From positions 305,260 to 369,259 of the forward strand of contig JAQSDU010000014.1 of assembly GCA_029946065.1 (NCBI GenBank): DNA of 64,000 bases, in the 5' to 3' direction. The notes beneath the pieces were generated by a model that saw only the letters and a program-made list of their open reading frames with translations, was not told the origin of the DNA and searched no databases. Position 1 is the stretch's first letter. Every line of letters begins with the position of its first letter. This DNA comes from Flavobacterium sp. (GTDB taxonomy: Bacteria; Bacteroidota; Bacteroidia; Flavobacteriales; Flavobacteriaceae). A program made the position numbers and the translations under genes. Below are positions 1-9,462 of this stretch, in pieces.

Positions 1-1889
1 ATAACAACACAACAGGCCAATTGACAAATGTACCGTTGCCGTCCGAATGCAGCAATAAACCGGCAGTTTACCTGCGATGGATCATGACCTCAAATATATC
101 GGTCGCCGGAGGTGCCATAGCGTCCAATCAGGGTACTTTTATCAGGGCTATAAGTGTGTCAGGCAATAGTGACAATTATTTGCCGTACCACAATTATGTG
201 GTTAACGGCACTTCACAAATTATTACCGGATTGCTTCCTGCACACACTTACTATTATAGGGTAAGGGCCGTGGGTTCCGGACAGACTTCGGGATATTCCT
301 CTAACGGAACTGCAATGACAACCGCTGTTACGACATGGAACGGAACGCAATGGACGCCAAGTGTTCCGGATGAAGCACTTAATGCGTTTTTAACAGGCCC
401 TTACAATACCAATACTAATGGCGCTTTTACAAGTAACAATCTTATTATAGATGCCGGCGGAAGCATTACTGTTGCTTCGGGAACAAACGTTACTGTTGCC
501 GGAACCATACATAATTACCAAGCGGAAACCGCTTTCATTGTAGAAGATAACGCCAACATTCTGCAACAGATTGCTTTCAATGATAATACCGGCAATATTA
601 CGGTTAGAAGAAGTGCAGCGATGCGCCGTCTTGATTATGTATATTGGTCATCACCAGTTGCCGATCAGAATCTTTTTGCTTTTTCACCTCAAACGCTGAC
701 CAATCGTTTTTATGAAATCAATGAAAACACAAATACATTTGTAACTGCTGCTGCAACCACTTTTGTGGCGGCCAAAGGTTATGCCATCCGGGCCCCGAAT
801 AATTTTTTAAATGCTCCGGCCGCGCCGCAAACTTTCAATGGGGTATTTACCGGAACTCCAAATAATGGTACAATTACAATTCCTATAACCAATATAGGTC
901 AGGGGTTTAATCTAATTGGAAACCCGTATCCTTCGACAATCAGCGCAGCTGCATTTTTAGCCGCCAATCCTACCATCGGAACATTGTATTTCTGGACGCA
1001 CAACTCTCAAGTTTCTGGCGCCACCAATTATTCAACCGTTAACGGAACAGGAACTACGACTGCCCCGGGTACCGTAACACCAAATGGCACAATCCAAACC
1101 GGACAAGCTTTTATGGTAAAAACCAGTGCTGCCACGAATGCTACATTCCTCAATACAATGCGCGTGGGCAATAATGCCGGCCAATTTTTCAGGAATGCAG
1201 TAAACGAGAATACTGCAGATGTTAACAGGATCTGGCTCAATATTTCAGATGCAGATTCGGTTACAGGTCAAATGCTGACAGGTTACGTATTAAATGCCAC
1301 GAATGATTTAGACCTTTTTTTTGACGGAAAAGCGATTGAAACTTCCGGAACAAAGTTGTATAATGTAATCAATGATGGCGCTTTTGCCATTCAGGGACGG
1401 GCACTTCCGTTTGACCAGAATGACAGCGTTGCATTGGGTTTTAAAACAGAATCTGCCGGGAATTTCACCATTGCAATCGACCATGTTGACGGGTTGTTTT
1501 CAGGAGATCAGGATATATTTTTAAAAGACGAATTGACTGGAATAACCTCAAGCATCAAAAACGAACCTTACACATTCGTTTCAGAAACCGGCACATTTAA
1601 CAGCCGTTTTAAGTTGGTATATCAAAATACAACACTCGGAACAGAATTACCTTCTGTACAATCCCAAAATATAATTGTATACAAAAATGCGGGTCAATTG
1701 ACCATTAACTCGGGAACAAACATAATGCAGGAAGTGAAAATTTACGACATCCGAGGCCGTTTACTTTTTGAAAATAACGAAGTCAATGCTGGCATCACAT
1801 CTATTAAAAATTTAAATATCGCCAATGAAGTTGTCATTGTAAAAATCAGAACTAACTCGGGCACTGTTACCAAAAAAGTAATTTTATAA
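1..1889 (+). CDS. Secreted protein with FN3-like region and type IX sorting domain (5' partial)
   Basis: The frame is open from base 3 with no stop, so the N-terminus lies outside the window; the first possible start inside, a TTG at 21, is not convincing. The visible part has a fibronectin-type-III-like stretch (about residues 60-105, with HTYYYRVRAV typical of a late FN3 strand), a long Asn/Thr/Gly-rich beta region, and a C-terminal domain of about 75 residues with IYDIRGRLL and a final KKVIL, the type A sorting domain used by the type IX secretion system. The family is exported across the outer membrane and the C-terminal domain removed. The substrate or adhesive role cannot be told. A hairpin terminator follows about 70 bp downstream. 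Confidence 0.85.
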   Translation, partial: NNTTGQLTNVPLPSECSNKPAVYLRWIMTSNISVAGGAIASNQGTFIRAISVSGNSDNYLPYHNYVVNGTSQIITGLLPAHTYYYRVRAVGSGQTSGYSSNGTAMTTAVTTWNGTQWTPSVPDEALNAFLTGPYNTNTNGAFTSNNLIIDAGGSITVASGTNVTVAGTIHNYQAETAFIVEDNANILQQIAFNDNTGNITVRRSAAMRRLDYVYWSSPVADQNLFAFSPQTLTNRFYEINENTNTFVTAAATTFVAAKGYAIRAPNNFLNAPAAPQTFNGVFTGTPNNGTITIPITNIGQGFNLIGNPYPSTISAAAFLAANPTIGTLYFWTHNSQVSGATNYSTVNGTGTTTAPGTVTPNGTIQTGQAFMVKTSAATNATFLNTMRVGNNAGQFFRNAVNENTADVNRIWLNISDADSVTGQMLTGYVLNATNDLDLFFDGKAIETSGTKLYNVINDGAFAIQGRALPFDQNDSVALGFKTESAGNFTIAIDHVDGLFSGDQDIFLKDELTGITSSIKNEPYTFVSETGTFNSRFKLVYQNTTLGTELPSVQSQNIIVYKNAGQLTINSGTNIMQEVKIYDIRGRLLFENNEVNAGITSIKNLNIANEVVIVKIRTNSGTVTKKVIL

Positions 1890-1961
1890 ATTTTAAATGG
1901 ATTTGGTTATTTCTCTTTCTTAAAATCAGATTAAGAAAAATAACAAAACCTTAATGTTTTC

Positions 1962-1994
1962 AAGCCTTATTTCAAATCGAAGTAAGGCTTTTTC
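1962..1994 (+). terminator. Rho-independent terminator after the sorting-domain protein
   Basis: AAGCCTTA (1962-1969) pairs perfectly with TAAGGCTT (1983-1990) and is followed by a short T run. It lies 72 bp after the stop codon. Confidence 0.7.
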
Positions 1995-2032
1995 ATTTAT
2001 TATCTTAAAAGACAAATGCTACTTTTAAAACT

Positions 2033-2049
2033 TTGGCACGCAAATTGGA
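2033..2049 (+). promoter_or_regulatory. Sigma54-like -24/-12 promoter
   Basis: TTGGCACG, four bases, then TTGGA. The GG of the -24 box and the first G of the -12 box have the 11-bp step expected for RpoN promoters; the usual C at -12 is G here. It is 80 bp upstream of the ATG at 2129. This is inference from one sequence match. Confidence 0.4.
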
Positions 2050-2128
2050 ATTAGCTCAATAACTTTAAAATTTAAAGTCCGCGGAAGCCGAAAAGCGAAA
2101 GAGTAGGCAAACTTAATTTTTATTGATT

Positions 2129-2770
2129 ATGAAAAAAATTACCCTTTTAGCCGCTGCTATCCTTTTTGGTTTTCAGGCAGCAAATGCGTCAGCAATAATC
2201 AATTTTTCTGGCGATTACAGAACTGGTGTTAGCATTTATAATGCGGAGCCGATTTCGTTTACAGAACGAGGAATTGAGTTTTATGTCTTTGCTGACGGAC
2301 AATTTGATTTTAATACGGTGCCATCTGCGGGAGAGAATTATCACCGAGGCCAACAACATGGTGTGAACCAGACTTATGGTGCTCCTGGCAACTATTCAGA
2401 TTCAGGAGTTCGCGTCGAACACGACAGTGAGGGTCGTGTAAGAAGAGTCGGAAACGTTTTCATTAATTACGACGCGAACGACAGAATCAAAAGAATTGGT
2501 TCTGTGTATATGAGTTACAACCGCTATGCCCTTTCACAAGTGGGCGGATTGAAAATTTTATACAACAGAAGAGGTGAAATCACAGGTTACTCTGGAACTG
2601 TAAACGGAAGAACTTACACTACTTATAATAGTAGCTACAACAACGATTACTATAATGATGATAACACGTCGCCTGCTCAAAACGACAACGACTATTATTA
2701 CTACAGAAAAGATGGCACGAAAGCTAGGATTGAAGAAAAAACAGCTTCTAAAAAAGAAGCAAAACGATAG
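2129..2770 (+). CDS. Small secreted protein of unknown function
   Basis: 213 residues. The start is the ATG at 2129, not the TTG two codons upstream, because it gives a clean signal peptide (MKK, hydrophobic core, ANASA cleavage region). The mature part is Tyr/Asn/Asp-rich with no cysteine. A repeated pattern around residues 90-150 (RVRRVGNVFINYDANDRI followed by a similar IGSVYMSYN segment, then LKILYNRRGEITGYSG) resembles short beta-hairpin repeats. The C-terminus is strongly charged (Lys/Glu). I do not recognise a named family. It stands alone between two terminators and has a sigma54-like site upstream, so it is probably a monocistron that responds to conditions. Confidence 0.75.
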   Translation: MKKITLLAAAILFGFQAANASAIINFSGDYRTGVSIYNAEPISFTERGIEFYVFADGQFDFNTVPSAGENYHRGQQHGVNQTYGAPGNYSDSGVRVEHDSEGRVRRVGNVFINYDANDRIKRIGSVYMSYNRYALSQVGGLKILYNRRGEITGYSGTVNGRTYTTYNSSYNNDYYNDDNTSPAQNDNDYYYYRKDGTKARIEEKTASKKEAKR

Positions 2771-2801
2771 TTGGTTGGTTAATAATGGTTAGGTTTGTTT
2801 G

Positions 2802-2832
2802 TCCCGTCGGGTGGTTCCGGCGGGATTTTTTT
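2802..2832 (+). terminator. Rho-independent terminator
   Basis: TCCCGTC (2802-2808) pairs with GGCGGGA (2819-2825, one G-T pair), followed by seven T. It ends at the stop codon of the convergent flippase gene. Confidence 0.8.
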
Positions 2833-4306
2833 ATGCTGTGATATAACCTTTCAAGCGAATGATAATTTGGTCAATCAGCGTATTTATTTCTACAGAAATT
2901 TTCAACTTATAATTCGCCCAAACATACAAAACACCTATCAATACTGATTTTAAAATGATATTGATAATCGGATGAAAAGTAAAATCCCAAAAATAAAATC
3001 CCAAAAATATTGTCGCAATAATGCCTAAGGATTTGACTGTATTTAACGAAAACGGATATAAGTCCATCTTTTTCACCACAAATAAAAGCTTCACCGTATT
3101 GTAAACTATAACCGTTATTAATGTTGCAAATGCAGCACCATCAATACCATAAAGCGGCAATAGCAGTTTTAGAAGTGCAAACATCAAAAAAATCGTCAAT
3201 ACACCAAAACACATTACCCATTTGTAATATTTAGTATTGAGGATAATCGCATTGTTATTTCCCAAAATCACATCGCAAAATTTAGACAAGCCAATCACAA
3301 AAACCACTAAAGTCCCAGAAGCATAATTGCCCGGAATAATTCGGTACATCTGGTCAATATTTAGAAAAATTCCTAACATTATAAACCCGCCGATGACTTG
3401 AAGTGTAATGGCGCTTTTTTGATACAAATCGTTTAACTCTTCATATTTGTTTTCGCTCATCAGCTTCGCCGTAATCGGATAAATAATCTGTAACATGGCA
3501 CGACTTGGCACTGCAATTACTGTTGCTATAAAAATGGCGACAGAATAAATGGCGTTTTCCGTAATTGCTTTGTATGCAGGAATCATCACTTTATCAAAAT
3601 CAATAAGCAAAGTAGCGACACTTCCCGAAAGGATGATAAACAAACCGTAAGCCATTAATTCCTTAGTATTATCTGGCAATTTGAAAATCAATTTTGGGGC
3701 TTTAACATAAATTGCATACAAGTTCATGGCGAGAAATTGCAACCCATAAGCACCGGAAAGGCAATAAATAAAATCGCTTTTGCTAATGTAATGCAAGTGA
3801 ACAGCGAGAAGCAGTAACATTATTATAATGCGCACAAGTACTTCGCTGATGAAGTTCCCAAATACCGATTTCATGTGGACTTTCACCCATGCGTAGAAAA
3901 TTTCGAAATAGGCCATACAAATCCCAATCACCGGAATCAGCCATAAAAAAGGACCTACAGACGGATTTTTGAGCACTATTGCTGCTACAATCCAATCATA
4001 AAAAAAATAAATGACCAGCCCTAATGGCACAATGAGGAGTATTGGCATCAATAACATAAAACTCATGAATTGCTCGCGTTCTTCTTCTGATTTACATCTT
4101 GAAAAGAAACGAATCATTGTGTTATGTACACCAAAAGCCATCAGTGGCATTAGGATATTGGCACCCGAAAGGAGAAAACCAACGATTCCATAATGTTCCT
4201 TACCGAGAAAATTCGTGTATAAAAATAGGGCATTCACCGCACCGATGCCAAACCCAAAATAGGTAATTACGATGTTTTTGGCGGATTGTTTGATTACGAT
4301 TCCCAT
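2831..4306 (-). CDS. Polysaccharide/oligosaccharide flippase (Wzx-like, MOP superfamily)
   Basis: 491 residues, almost entirely hydrophobic, with about 12-14 predicted membrane segments, the usual size of Wzx/RfbX-type flippases in the MOP superfamily. Such proteins move lipid-linked sugar units across the inner membrane for O-antigen, capsule or exopolysaccharide. The N-terminal stretch (SAKNIVITYFGFGIGAVNAL) and a later LIDFDKVMI motif between helices are typical. It is the last gene of a minus-strand group that includes a glycosyltransferase and a YfhO-like protein, two bases downstream of the preceding gene, so it is probably cotranscribed and works in surface glycan export. The exact sugar substrate is unknown. 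Confidence 0.85.
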   Translation of the reverse strand: MGIVIKQSAKNIVITYFGFGIGAVNALFLYTNFLGKEHYGIVGFLLSGANILMPLMAFGVHNTMIRFFSRCKSEEEREQFMSFMLLMPILLIVPLGLVIYFFYDWIVAAIVLKNPSVGPFLWLIPVIGICMAYFEIFYAWVKVHMKSVFGNFISEVLVRIIIMLLLLAVHLHYISKSDFIYCLSGAYGLQFLAMNLYAIYVKAPKLIFKLPDNTKELMAYGLFIILSGSVATLLIDFDKVMIPAYKAITENAIYSVAIFIATVIAVPSRAMLQIIYPITAKLMSENKYEELNDLYQKSAITLQVIGGFIMLGIFLNIDQMYRIIPGNYASGTLVVFVIGLSKFCDVILGNNNAIILNTKYYKWVMCFGVLTIFLMFALLKLLLPLYGIDGAAFATLITVIVYNTVKLLFVVKKMDLYPFSLNTVKSLGIIATIFLGFYFWDFTFHPIINIILKSVLIGVLYVWANYKLKISVEINTLIDQIIIRLKGYITA

Positions 4307-4308
4307 GG

Positions 4309-4926
4309 TTATTTTTGATCAGTACAGAAATCATTATAAAACTCAACTATATCTGAAACGTTGTCTTTGGTGAAAAAATCTTCATCTACTTTTTTAATTA
4401 ATGCTTCACAGTCTGAAAAATAGTATTTCACTTCCTTCTTCCAACCTTTTAAAGTAGTTAATTTTGTCGGAAACTGTTCTGACGAACGCTTAATATACAG
4501 CACAATTTTCTTAGGATATACAGTGTGGGATTCGATACCGTTGGCATCTGCTGTTGTGTAGGTGTATGGTTCTGCTTTGGAAGCAGCTACATTTTTACCG
4601 TACAGCGTGACTTCCCCTTCACTTATTATTTCCAGCAATTGCGGATGCGATGTACCTTTATCCATTGTTACATAGCGAAATTCTGTTTCTTTGTCATTTG
4701 TAATCAAGGTAATACCGGTGATTTGCGTTTCATCCCATTCTTTCAATACCTTTTCACTCTCCTTACGAAAAAGCACAATTTCATGATCGCCAAGTATTCT
4801 AGTAGCAGATAGCATACCATAGCCATCAAGAGAATTACCAGTTTTGAGATGAAGTACAGCCTCCGTTCCCTGAGCTAGAATAAATCCTGAAAAGAATAAT
4901 AAAATGATAAGTGATAGATTCCGCAT
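4309..4926 (-). CDS. Secreted protein of unknown function in a glycan gene group
   Basis: 205 residues from the ATG at 4926; a longer reading to 4968 would overlap the upstream glycosyltransferase by 38 bp and hide the signal peptide (MRNLSLIILLFFSGFILAQ). The mature part begins with a beta-rich region (AVLHLKTGNSLDGYG) of the kind seen in small periplasmic beta proteins, and ends with a helical region holding two cysteines. No family is recognised. It is tightly packed (4 bp after the glycosyltransferase, 2 bp before the flippase), so it shares their transcript, but this does not prove a role in glycan synthesis. Confidence 0.75.
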   Translation of the reverse strand: MRNLSLIILLFFSGFILAQGTEAVLHLKTGNSLDGYGMLSATRILGDHEIVLFRKESEKVLKEWDETQITGITLITNDKETEFRYVTMDKGTSHPQLLEIISEGEVTLYGKNVAASKAEPYTYTTADANGIESHTVYPKKIVLYIKRSSEQFPTKLTTLKGWKKEVKYYFSDCEALIKKVDEDFFTKDNVSDIVEFYNDFCTDQK

Positions 4927-4930
4927 AATT

Positions 4931-6226
4931 TTAATTTTTGCTGAGTAAGCTGGCCAAATGCTGTGCAAGATTTTTTCTTGAATATTGCTGTAAATTTACA
5001 GGATTCGATTTTAAGTTTGCTTGTTTATACGATTCATAATAGTCAAGAATTGTATTTTTTAGTGCCTCTTTTTCATTATAAAGAAAGAAATTCCCGGTAT
5101 TGGTTTCTTTCAGAATAGAAGCAAAATCCGAGCCTTCCGGACCAATGCCGATAATCGGTCTTTCGGACACGATATATTCAAAAAGTTTTCCGGGAATAAT
5201 ACTTTTCGTGTCTTCCGAATTGATTTCAATTAGCAATAAAACTTGAGATTTTTTTTGATGCTCAATAGATTCTAAATGAGAAACATACCCCATGTTATTG
5301 ACAAATTTACTCAAATTAAATTTTGCGATATTATCAAGCACATCTTTGCTTACGGCACCGATTAATTTTAGCTCAAAATCACTCGCAAAATCGCTGTTTA
5401 CATTTGTCAATTCCTGTAAGACTTCCCACAAAATCAACGGATTTCTCTCTGATAGAAAAGAACCGATATGCGCCATTGTAAATTTTTCATCTAATGTTTG
5501 CTTGCCTATTTTTTCAACATCATAGCCATTGGTTATGACTTCTATTGGCTTAGACGTCAAAGTTGAAAATTCTGTTTTTGTAGTGGCACTTGTCACTATA
5601 ATCGTGTCGGCAGATTGCAGCACTTTTTGTTCTAAAATCTTATGCTTTTTTGCAGCGTAATGCGACAATTTTAGCGATTTATGATAACCGATTGTTGTCC
5701 ATGGGTCACGGAAATCGGCAAACCACTTGAGATTGAATTTGGCTTGCAATTCCAATCCAATCAAATGCAAACTGTGTGGCGGACCGGAAGTAATAATGGT
5801 ATCTATGTCATTTTGCTGAATGTATTCCGATAGGAATTTGACAGATGGTTTTACCCACAAAATGCGTGCATCCGGAATAAAAATATTGCCCCGTATCCAA
5901 AGTAGCATTTTATCTAAAAACGATTGCTTTTTTTGATTGGGAATGATCCCAGCGCTGATTTTTTTAGTTCTATTTCTCGAAAAAAAAGATGCAAAACCGT
6001 AAGGCTCGATAATTTTATTTTTTAAGATAATGGCGCGCTCCGAAACTTCCGAAACCAGTTCATTATCAATAATTGGATATGTTGGATTTTCCGGAATATA
6101 AACAATCGGCTGGATGCAAAAATCAGGCAGGTATTTCACGAATTTTAACCAACGCTGCACACCCGGACCTCCGGCTGGCGGCCAGTAATAGGTGATGATG
6201 AGTACTTTTTTAGTTTCAGGTTTCAT
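4931..6226 (-). CDS. Glycosyltransferase, GT4-like (GT-B fold)
   Basis: 431 residues. The N-terminus has the GT4 pattern of a beta strand followed by a Gly-rich acceptor loop (LIITYYWPPAGGPGVQRW), the middle has SGPPHSLHLIG, and the C-terminal half has the nucleotide-sugar region (AHIGSFLSERNPLILWEVL, then PGKLFEYIVSERPIIGIGP, where the family's EX7E-type glutamate region lies). Such enzymes add a sugar from a nucleotide donor to a lipid-linked or surface glycan at the inner face of the membrane. It sits upstream of an unknown secreted protein and a flippase, which fits surface polysaccharide assembly. Donor and acceptor cannot be told from sequence. Confidence 0.88.
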   Translation of the reverse strand: MKPETKKVLIITYYWPPAGGPGVQRWLKFVKYLPDFCIQPIVYIPENPTYPIIDNELVSEVSERAIILKNKIIEPYGFASFFSRNRTKKISAGIIPNQKKQSFLDKMLLWIRGNIFIPDARILWVKPSVKFLSEYIQQNDIDTIITSGPPHSLHLIGLELQAKFNLKWFADFRDPWTTIGYHKSLKLSHYAAKKHKILEQKVLQSADTIIVTSATTKTEFSTLTSKPIEVITNGYDVEKIGKQTLDEKFTMAHIGSFLSERNPLILWEVLQELTNVNSDFASDFELKLIGAVSKDVLDNIAKFNLSKFVNNMGYVSHLESIEHQKKSQVLLLIEINSEDTKSIIPGKLFEYIVSERPIIGIGPEGSDFASILKETNTGNFFLYNEKEALKNTILDYYESYKQANLKSNPVNLQQYSRKNLAQHLASLLSKN

Positions 6227-6235
6227 TTTTGCGGA

Positions 6236-6354
6236 TGGCAGGTTTCAGGTGGCAGATTTTAGAACTTACAATGTATGCACAGTGACCTTTGTATTACAGT
6301 TACATAATACAAACTGCAGTCGGTAATCCGCTTCCTGCAATCTGAAATCTGCTA
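6236..6354. repeat. Inverted heptamer-phased repeats in a 125-bp spacer
   Basis: Left arm 6236-6263 reads as four 7-bp units (TGGCAGG, TTTCAGG, TGGCAGA, TTTTAGA). Right arm 6334-6354 reads CCTGCAA, TCTGAAA, TCTGCTA, the complement of the same kind of word. Together they flank the middle of the spacer between the YfhO-like gene and the glycosyltransferase. Confidence 0.6.
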
Positions 6355-8874
6355 CTTACTATATGAATTATAATCTTTCTTCTTACTTTCAAAATAAACA
6401 CCACCACCAATCAGCAAAATCATTCCAATAGAACTTATTAAAGCAATAGTTCCGCCGGTTTTCACAATAGAAGGTTCAAATTTGAATTCGATCTTGTGTT
6501 TTCCTGCCGGTAAAGTCATGCCACGAAGTACATAATCCACTCGAAAATGACTGTCGTTTTTTCCGTCAACATAAACATTCCATCCGTTTGGATAATAGAC
6601 TTCTGAAAATACGGCAAGTCCCGGATTGGTATTATTGCTTGTATATTTGATGTAATTTGGTTTGTAAACATCGAGTTTTATAGTGGCAAGGCTGTCGGTT
6701 TTGAATACAGGAAGGATTCCAGATTTTTTAAAATCTTCGCTGTTTCTGACCGCAATGTTTTTAGTATCCAAAGTATCAAGCGCTTTCATCTCTGCATCGG
6801 CAGAATTGACCGTTTTAAGTTCTTTTACAAACCAAGCATTACCATTGATATAAGGATTGGTAATCGGCACACTCTGCCCATCTCCAACTTCCAAAATCAG
6901 GTATTTTATGTTAAGCATATCCAGCACATTGACATTTTGGGTTAGCTTAAAAGTTTTAGGGTCAATTGATTTTCCGATGTTCGCCAGTTTTCTGTCTACT
7001 TGATAATCAAATAATTGGTCGTATCGTCTTGGTCTTACGGCGCTGTAACCTCCCACCGATTTGTGGAAATAAGAAGTACGTGCCTGCAACCTTCCTGAGA
7101 ATTCATAAACGCGGTAAACGCTGGTATCTTTTAAAATTTCGAGATCGGCTTCGGTCGGTGAGAATGGCTCTTTCATTTCTCTTTTACTCACAAAACCAAT
7201 CGGATTATCTTGCGATTTGTCTTTTGTATTGACATAATTTTTATCAACAAGTACCAAATCAGCAATCATCAATGAGCCAACAAGAACTACTGCGAAAGTC
7301 TGTGAAAGTTTATTTTTGGTATACAACCATAAAAGCAATGCCGCAATTAGTATGAAAATTCCCGAACGCAATAAATCTGCGGTAAACATTGCTTTTCTGT
7401 CTTCAATCAATGCTGTTAAAAACGCTGGATCCATTTGCTTGCCGAGTGCGGCATCGTGTAAACCTTCAAAACTAAAAAGTCCTTTGAATAGGAATAAAAA
7501 TAGTAGTAATCCTAATGCAACAATTCCGGTGTTTTTTAAGGCTTTCCATTGTGCGTCTTTATCCGATTTGAAAAAACTATACAATCCCATCACCGCAAGT
7601 ACCGGAAGGCATAATTCCAGAATCACTTGAATTGAAGAAACCGCGCGGAATTTATCGTACATCGGCGCATAATCGATAAAAAAGTCTGTCAGTATTGAAA
7701 AGTTCTTTCCCCAAGAAAGCAGTAACGACAAAATTGCACCAGCTAAAAATGCCCATTTTATTTTTCGCTTGTCATTAAACAAAGCCAAAATCGCAAGGAA
7801 AAATACAATAGCACCAATATATGCAGGAGCGGCTACAATCGGTTGGTCACCCCAATAAGTAGGAAGTCCGGCTTTAGCATATTCGATGGCTTGTGCTTCA
7901 GAAATATATTCATTTTCAGCCACTTGTTGTGTTTGCAAAAAGGCGACTACTTTTGAATCTTTCCCTAAAGGTTCGTTGGCACCACCGAATAATCTGGGTG
8001 CGATTAAGTTAAAACTTTCGGCAATTCCATAGCTGTATTCGGTGATGTAATCGTACGACATCGAAGCTTTTTCGGTATTTTTAGAACCGTCTGCGTTAAA
8101 AGTCAGTTCGCTTTTTCCGCGCATACTGAAATTTGTGTATTCTGCTGTTGCCATTAAATTGGCGGCATTCGCACCGATGGCAAAAATTCCGGCGATGGCA
8201 AAAACGCCAATTATTTTTGCCAATCCTTTAAAGTCTTTTTCTTTTACCAATAAATAGATGAAATAAACCGACATTACTAAAAGTAAAATTAGCAAATAAT
8301 ACGTCATTTGGAAGTGATTCGCATTGATTTCTAAAGCTGTAGCGAGCATCAAAATTATTCCGCCCAAGATATATTTCTTCCTGAAAACGAGAATAAATCC
8401 GGCAATAACCAGCGGCATATATGCAATTGCGTGGGCTTTTGCGTTGTGCCCGACACCGAGAATAATAATCATATACGTCGAAAATCCGAACGCCAATGCT
8501 CCAAAAAAAGCCTTTAATGGATCGGTTTTCAAAACCAATAACAGCGCATAAAATCCCAGAAAATAAAGGAAGAGATAATCTGCCGGACGCGGCAAAAATC
8601 GCAATAAATCATCTAAATGTCCAATCCAATCGTTAGGATATTTGGCACCTAGTTGGTACGTTGGCATACCTCCAAAAGCGGAATTTGTCCAGAATGGCTC
8701 TGTCTTCTCAACAGTACGAAAGTCGTTCTGCTCTTTCGCCATTCCGGTATATTGTGCAATATCGGACTGATAAAGTTGTTTGCCTTGAAGGACTGGATAA
8801 AAATAAATAACGGCGATTAAAACAAAGCCAAGAACGGCCAATAAGTGCGGATAAAACTTGTTGAGAATCTTCAT
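6352..8874 (-). CDS. YfhO-family multispanning membrane protein
   Basis: 840 residues. About twelve or more membrane segments fill the first 540 residues; the C-terminal 300 residues form a beta-rich extracytoplasmic domain, followed by one more membrane helix near the end (GGTIALISSIGMILLIGGGVYF). This layout, with the C-terminal YPNGWNVYVDGK and LPAGKHKIEFKF stretches, is typical of YfhO-type proteins, related to GT-C glycosyltransferases and in some bacteria needed to glycosylate lipoteichoic acid. In Bacteroidetes its substrate is not established. It precedes a glycosyltransferase and a flippase on the same strand, so a role in adding sugars on the outer face of the inner membrane is a fair inference. 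Confidence 0.85.
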   Translation of the reverse strand: MKILNKFYPHLLAVLGFVLIAVIYFYPVLQGKQLYQSDIAQYTGMAKEQNDFRTVEKTEPFWTNSAFGGMPTYQLGAKYPNDWIGHLDDLLRFLPRPADYLFLYFLGFYALLLVLKTDPLKAFFGALAFGFSTYMIIILGVGHNAKAHAIAYMPLVIAGFILVFRKKYILGGIILMLATALEINANHFQMTYYLLILLLVMSVYFIYLLVKEKDFKGLAKIIGVFAIAGIFAIGANAANLMATAEYTNFSMRGKSELTFNADGSKNTEKASMSYDYITEYSYGIAESFNLIAPRLFGGANEPLGKDSKVVAFLQTQQVAENEYISEAQAIEYAKAGLPTYWGDQPIVAAPAYIGAIVFFLAILALFNDKRKIKWAFLAGAILSLLLSWGKNFSILTDFFIDYAPMYDKFRAVSSIQVILELCLPVLAVMGLYSFFKSDKDAQWKALKNTGIVALGLLLFLFLFKGLFSFEGLHDAALGKQMDPAFLTALIEDRKAMFTADLLRSGIFILIAALLLWLYTKNKLSQTFAVVLVGSLMIADLVLVDKNYVNTKDKSQDNPIGFVSKREMKEPFSPTEADLEILKDTSVYRVYEFSGRLQARTSYFHKSVGGYSAVRPRRYDQLFDYQVDRKLANIGKSIDPKTFKLTQNVNVLDMLNIKYLILEVGDGQSVPITNPYINGNAWFVKELKTVNSADAEMKALDTLDTKNIAVRNSEDFKKSGILPVFKTDSLATIKLDVYKPNYIKYTSNNTNPGLAVFSEVYYPNGWNVYVDGKNDSHFRVDYVLRGMTLPAGKHKIEFKFEPSIVKTGGTIALISSIGMILLIGGGVYFESKKKDYNSYSK

Positions 8875-8951
8875 TTTCCGGTTTAAAGTTTAAAATTCAG
8901 TGTTCAGGTTAAGACGCAAAAATTGTAAACTATAGACTGAACTATGCAAAC

Positions 8952-9224
8952 TTACTCAATTTCTTCATAATCCACATATTCACCGACCTTTTTGGTTTCG
9001 CGTGGTTTTGATGATTTAGAAGTATTGACGATGATTTCGTCCTGAGTAGATTGTCTTTGCTGTTGAAATCCGCCATATTGCTGTTGAAAGCTTTGTTCTG
9101 CCTTTTGCACGACTTTTTTAACTACAACAGGCAAAAGCAATCGCGCAAGGAACTTAAAAACATAGAAAAAAACCAATATATAAAAAATGATTTTTATAAG
9201 ACTCTCGAAATTCGCTTCCTGCAT
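8952..9224 (-). CDS. DUF4834-like small membrane protein
   Basis: 90 residues: one N-terminal membrane segment (IIFYILVFFYVFKFLARLLL), an amphipathic Lys/Gln-rich region, and an acidic end (GEYVDYEEIE). Length and order match small DUF4834-type proteins known mainly from Flavobacteriia, function unknown. It lies 77 bp upstream of the YfhO-like gene in the same direction. A TAAATTTG box on the minus strand (9241-9248) lies just upstream of the start. Confidence 0.75.
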   Translation of the reverse strand: MQEANFESLIKIIFYILVFFYVFKFLARLLLPVVVKKVVQKAEQSFQQQYGGFQQQRQSTQDEIIVNTSKSSKPRETKKVGEYVDYEEIE

Positions 9225-9349
9225 GATAAATAAAATTTGTCAAATTTAACAAATCCTGACTTTAAAATTAAATTATCATTCTTAAATAAATAATAAATAT
9301 TGGTTTCGCGTCAATCCATTTATTTGGTTATTGTTCATCATCCTTAGGT

Positions 9350-9384
9350 TTTTGACTTTTGGCTTTCGGCTTTTGGCTTTCGAT
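9350..9384. repeat. Five tandem heptamers
   Basis: Exact 7-bp phase: TTTTGAC, TTTTGGC, TTTCGGC, TTTTGGC, TTTCGAT. The fourth unit contributes the likely -33 box of the downstream promoter. Confidence 0.75.
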
Positions 9385-9401
9385 AAATTATAGTACATTT
9401 G
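9372..9401 (+). promoter_or_regulatory. Bacteroidetes-type promoter for the MetA-like gene
   Basis: TTTG at 9372-9375, an 18-bp gap, then TACATTTG at 9394-9401, matching the -33 TTTG / -7 TAnnTTTG consensus of the phylum. The start codon at 9463 is 62 bp downstream. Confidence 0.6.
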
Positions 9402-9462
9402 GAAAGCTTTAATCCGAGCTGTTGGTTAGCAGCCGAAGTAAACCCATGAAAAAAACCGAATT

